From JBDIAR01 sp039812545 (GTDB taxonomy: Bacteria; Actinomycetota; Actinomycetes; Actinomycetales; Dermatophilaceae), in NCBI GenBank assembly GCA_039812545.1, contig JBDIAR010000199.1, positions 1-5,646 of the forward strand: 5,646 nt of DNA. Reading direction: 5' to 3'. Below, in pieces: positions 4,508-5,646 of this stretch. Within the stretch, counting starts at the first letter, position 1, and every line of letters begins with the position of its first letter. The notes below the pieces were generated by a model. That model did no database searches and had not been told where the DNA came from. It saw only the letters and a list, made by a program, of their open reading frames with translations. Position numbers and translations under genes: made by a program.

Positions 4508-5298
4508 TCGCCCTGGTCCGCTCGGAGTTCCGCAAGTTCTTCACGACCCGGACGTGGTGGGGGATGGCGATCGGCGTGGCCGTCGTGAGCGCCGGGTTCG
4601 CCCTGCTGTTGTACTTCCTGCTGCCCGGTATGCCGCTCGCACCCGGACTGGGGACGCCCAGCCTGGACGACCCCGGGATCATCCGCACGATCTACACCGG
4701 CGGACTCAGCATCAACTGCATGCTGACGATGCTCGTCGGCGTGCTGACCATCGGCGGCGAATACCGGCACAAGACGATCACGTCCACCTTCTTGGCCACC
4801 CCTAAACGCGAGCGGGTCGTGCTCTCCAAGATCATCGCGTTGCTGGGCTTCGGCGCGTTCTACGGCATCGTCGCCGTCGTCGGAGCAGTCGCCGTCGCGG
4901 GCACGCTGCTCGCCGTCAAGGGACACTCCCCTATCCCGGACGCCTCGGTGGTGCAGACCCTGGCGATGATGCTGCTCGTCCTCGGACTGTGGGCGCTGTT
5001 CGGGTTGGGTCTGGGCGTTCTCATCTCCAATCAGCTGGCCGCCATGGTGGTCGCCGTCGGGTTCGCCTGGATCGCCGAGCCGCTGCTCGGCCTCGCGCTC
5101 GCCTACACCTCCTGGGGCAAGGGAATCGCGCCGTACCTGCCCTCCCGGGCCTCCTCGGCGATGGTCCAGCAGTTGCAGCAGAGCGTGGACCCGACGCCCG
5201 TGCTCAGTTGGTGGGCGGGGGCATTGGTACTCGTCGCGTATGCCGCCGTGTTGTCGGCCGTCGGGACGCTGCTCACCTTGCGCCGCGATGTGAGTTGA
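4504..5298 (+). CDS. ABC-2 type transporter permease
   Basis: A 264-aa integral membrane protein, the usual size for a six-helix ABC-2 permease. Hydrophobic segments lie at about 19-40, 66-84, 108-137, 150-176, 178-200 and 236-257. An amphipathic N-terminal stretch (RSEFRKFFTTRTWW, 6-19) precedes helix 1, as in this family. The cytoplasmic loop after helix 2 has G84-GEYRHKTITSTFLATP-K101, a sequence typical of permeases paired with DrrA/BcrA-like ATPases and probably part of the ATPase-contacting coupling region. It partners with the ATPase just upstream, whose stop it overlaps; the complex would be two ATPases and two permeases exporting an unknown substrate. The protein ends in RRDVS shortly after the last helix. 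A 9-bp inverted repeat begins 9 nt after the stop. Confidence 0.92.
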   Translation: MIALVRSEFRKFFTTRTWWGMAIGVAVVSAGFALLLYFLLPGMPLAPGLGTPSLDDPGIIRTIYTGGLSINCMLTMLVGVLTIGGEYRHKTITSTFLATPKRERVVLSKIIALLGFGAFYGIVAVVGAVAVAGTLLAVKGHSPIPDASVVQTLAMMLLVLGLWALFGLGLGVLISNQLAAMVVAVGFAWIAEPLLGLALAYTSWGKGIAPYLPSRASSAMVQQLQQSVDPTPVLSWWAGALVLVAYAAVLSAVGTLLTLRRDVS

Positions 5299-5306
5299 CC
5301 CCGCGG

Positions 5307-5325
5307 CGGGTCGGTGACCGACCCG
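5307..5325. repeat. Perfect 9-bp inverted repeat between the ABC permease and kgd
   Basis: CGGGTCGGT (5307-5315) is the exact reverse complement of ACCGACCCG (5317-5325) around G5316. It begins 9 nt after the permease stop and ends 8 nt before the TAGTCT -10-like box. As RNA it could form a 7-bp stem (CGGGTCG/CGACCCG) with a 5-nt GTGAC loop, a possible terminator without a U-tract. As DNA its 19-bp symmetry is typical of a dimeric regulator's operator placed over a -35 region. The two readings cannot be separated from the sequence. Confidence 0.8.
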
Positions 5326-5333
5326 TTCGACGG

Positions 5334-5339
5334 TAGTCT
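5334..5339 (+). promoter_or_regulatory. Candidate -10 box (TAGTCT) for kgd
   Basis: TAGTCT fits the TANNNT pattern and would place the start site near 5346, giving a leader of about 60 nt to the preferred ATG at 5407. The closest -35-like hexamer, GTGACC at 5314-5319, lies in the centre of the palindrome and gives a short 14-bp spacer, so activator dependence or another start site is possible. The call rests on motif and position only. Confidence 0.45.
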
Positions 5340-5363
5340 TGAGCGACCCTGGGCGACCGGGGC

Positions 5364-5387
5364 GGCGATGTCACCGGCGATGTCATG
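5364..5387 (+). repeat. 12-bp imperfect tandem repeat carrying two extra in-frame ATGs
   Basis: GGCGATGTCACC (5364-5375) is followed directly by GGCGATGTCATG (5376-5387), identical over the first 10 bases. Each copy contains ATG-TCA, at 5368 and 5380, in frame with the preferred kgd start at 5407, which also reads ATG-TCA. No stop codon lies between, so an N-terminus beginning MSPAMSCEGAFVS is possible. Confidence 0.75.
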
Positions 5388-5388
5388 T

Positions 5389-5395
5389 GAAGGGG
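5389..5395 (+). promoter_or_regulatory. Candidate ribosome binding site (GAAGGGG) for kgd
   Basis: GAAGGGG is the only purine-rich SD-like stretch near the kgd start and ends 11 nt before the ATG at 5407, a little longer than ideal. It lies downstream of the alternative ATGs at 5368 and 5380 and so can serve only 5407, which supports that start. Confidence 0.5.
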
Positions 5396-5406
5396 CGTTC
5401 GTTTCG

Positions 5407-5646
5407 ATGTCAAGTGGCCAGAATGCGGATCCGGCGGCGGCCTTCGGCCCCAACGAGTGGCTCGTGGACGAGCTGTACCAGAGCTTCAAACGGGACAAGA
5501 ACTCCGTGGACCAGGCCTGGTGGGACTTCTTCGCCGACTATCAGCCCCGGGAGAGCGTTCCGCAGGCCAGGGCGGCGGGAACCGCGACCGCGGGCACCGC
5601 GGTGATGGTGCCGGCTCCCGCGGGTGAGGACTCGCCGGTCGCCGCC
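5407..5646 (+). CDS. kgd: 2-oxoglutarate decarboxylase/dehydrogenase (Kgd/OdhA type), 5' end only
   Basis: The first 80 codons of a gene running off the window. Residues 13-45 contain FGPNEWLVDELYQSF, then SVDQAWWDFFADY, the N-terminal helical motif of 2-oxoglutarate dehydrogenase E1 components in the actinobacterial form (FGxNEWLVxEMY in mycobacterial relatives). This is followed from about 46 by an Ala/Thr/Pro-rich linker, as expected before the E2-like acyltransferase domain of the multifunctional Kgd/OdhA enzymes, which are about 1200 aa. Those enzymes decarboxylate 2-oxoglutarate with thiamine diphosphate in the TCA cycle and are inhibited by the FHA protein GarA/OdhI. The acyltransferase and E1 domains lie outside the window, so the fusion form is inferred. 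The ATG at 5407 is preferred because the usual short MSS-type N-terminus and an SD-like GAAGGGG fit it; in-frame ATGs at 5380 and 5368 remain possible. It is probably transcribed from its own promoter after the ABC operon. Confidence 0.88.
   Translation, partial: MSSGQNADPAAAFGPNEWLVDELYQSFKRDKNSVDQAWWDFFADYQPRESVPQARAAGTATAGTAVMVPAPAGEDSPVAA

Noticed and set aside
4132..4926. Minus-strand open frame of 264 codons across the ABC operon
   Set aside because: Hydrophilic, Arg/Gly/Asp-rich shadow of two confident plus-strand genes.
1..5646. CRISPR array, tRNA/rRNA, insertion sequence or prophage genes
   Set aside because: No regularly spaced repeats, tRNA-like cloverleaf, transposase, integrase or phage genes were seen. 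Composition and gene order look like ordinary chromosome.

Overview
This 5.6-kb window is high-GC DNA with strongly G/C-biased third codon positions, typical of an actinomycete chromosome. Three things point there: a DsbA-like protein with a long disordered linker, a tandem pair of CNNM/CorC-type 'hemolysin family' membrane proteins, and the first 80 codons of what looks like the actinobacterial multifunctional 2-oxoglutarate decarboxylase/dehydrogenase (Kgd/OdhA type). Short or absent 5' leaders with TANNNT -10 boxes also fit Actinobacteria. The genus cannot be fixed from this sequence; Nakamurella or Pseudonocardia-like lineages are only a guess.

Layout. (1) 41-925, plus: a membrane-anchored extracytoplasmic thioredoxin-fold oxidoreductase with a CGYC active site. 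(2) 926-1010: a convergent intergenic spacer with a short GC hairpin and a run of seven G-tracts. (3) 3409-1011, minus: a two-gene operon of DUF21/CBS-pair membrane proteins; the upstream gene has the full architecture and the downstream one lacks the C-terminal CorC_HlyC domain. The genes overlap by ATGA. (4) 3410-3496: an 87-nt divergent promoter region with a -10-like box facing each way. (5) 3497-5298, plus: an ABC-2 exporter operon, ATPase then permease, also overlapping by ATGA. (6) 5299-5406: an intergenic region with a perfect 9-bp inverted repeat, a -10-like box and a tandem repeat that carries extra in-frame ATGs. (7) 5407-5646, plus: the truncated 5' end of kgd.

Functionally this is a mostly housekeeping and envelope neighbourhood: extracytoplasmic thiol-disulfide chemistry, probable divalent-cation transport or membrane homeostasis (CNNM/CorC pair), a small ABC exporter of unknown substrate, and a TCA-cycle enzyme. 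I see no mobile element, CRISPR array, tRNA or rRNA, and no convincing new multi-gene system. The most notable signals are non-coding: apparently leaderless starts at three transcription units, G-quadruplex-type motifs at the convergent junction and just before the second CNNM start, an unusually long perfect palindrome inside the DsbA-like gene, and the palindrome plus triple in-frame ATG-TCA at the kgd 5' end.
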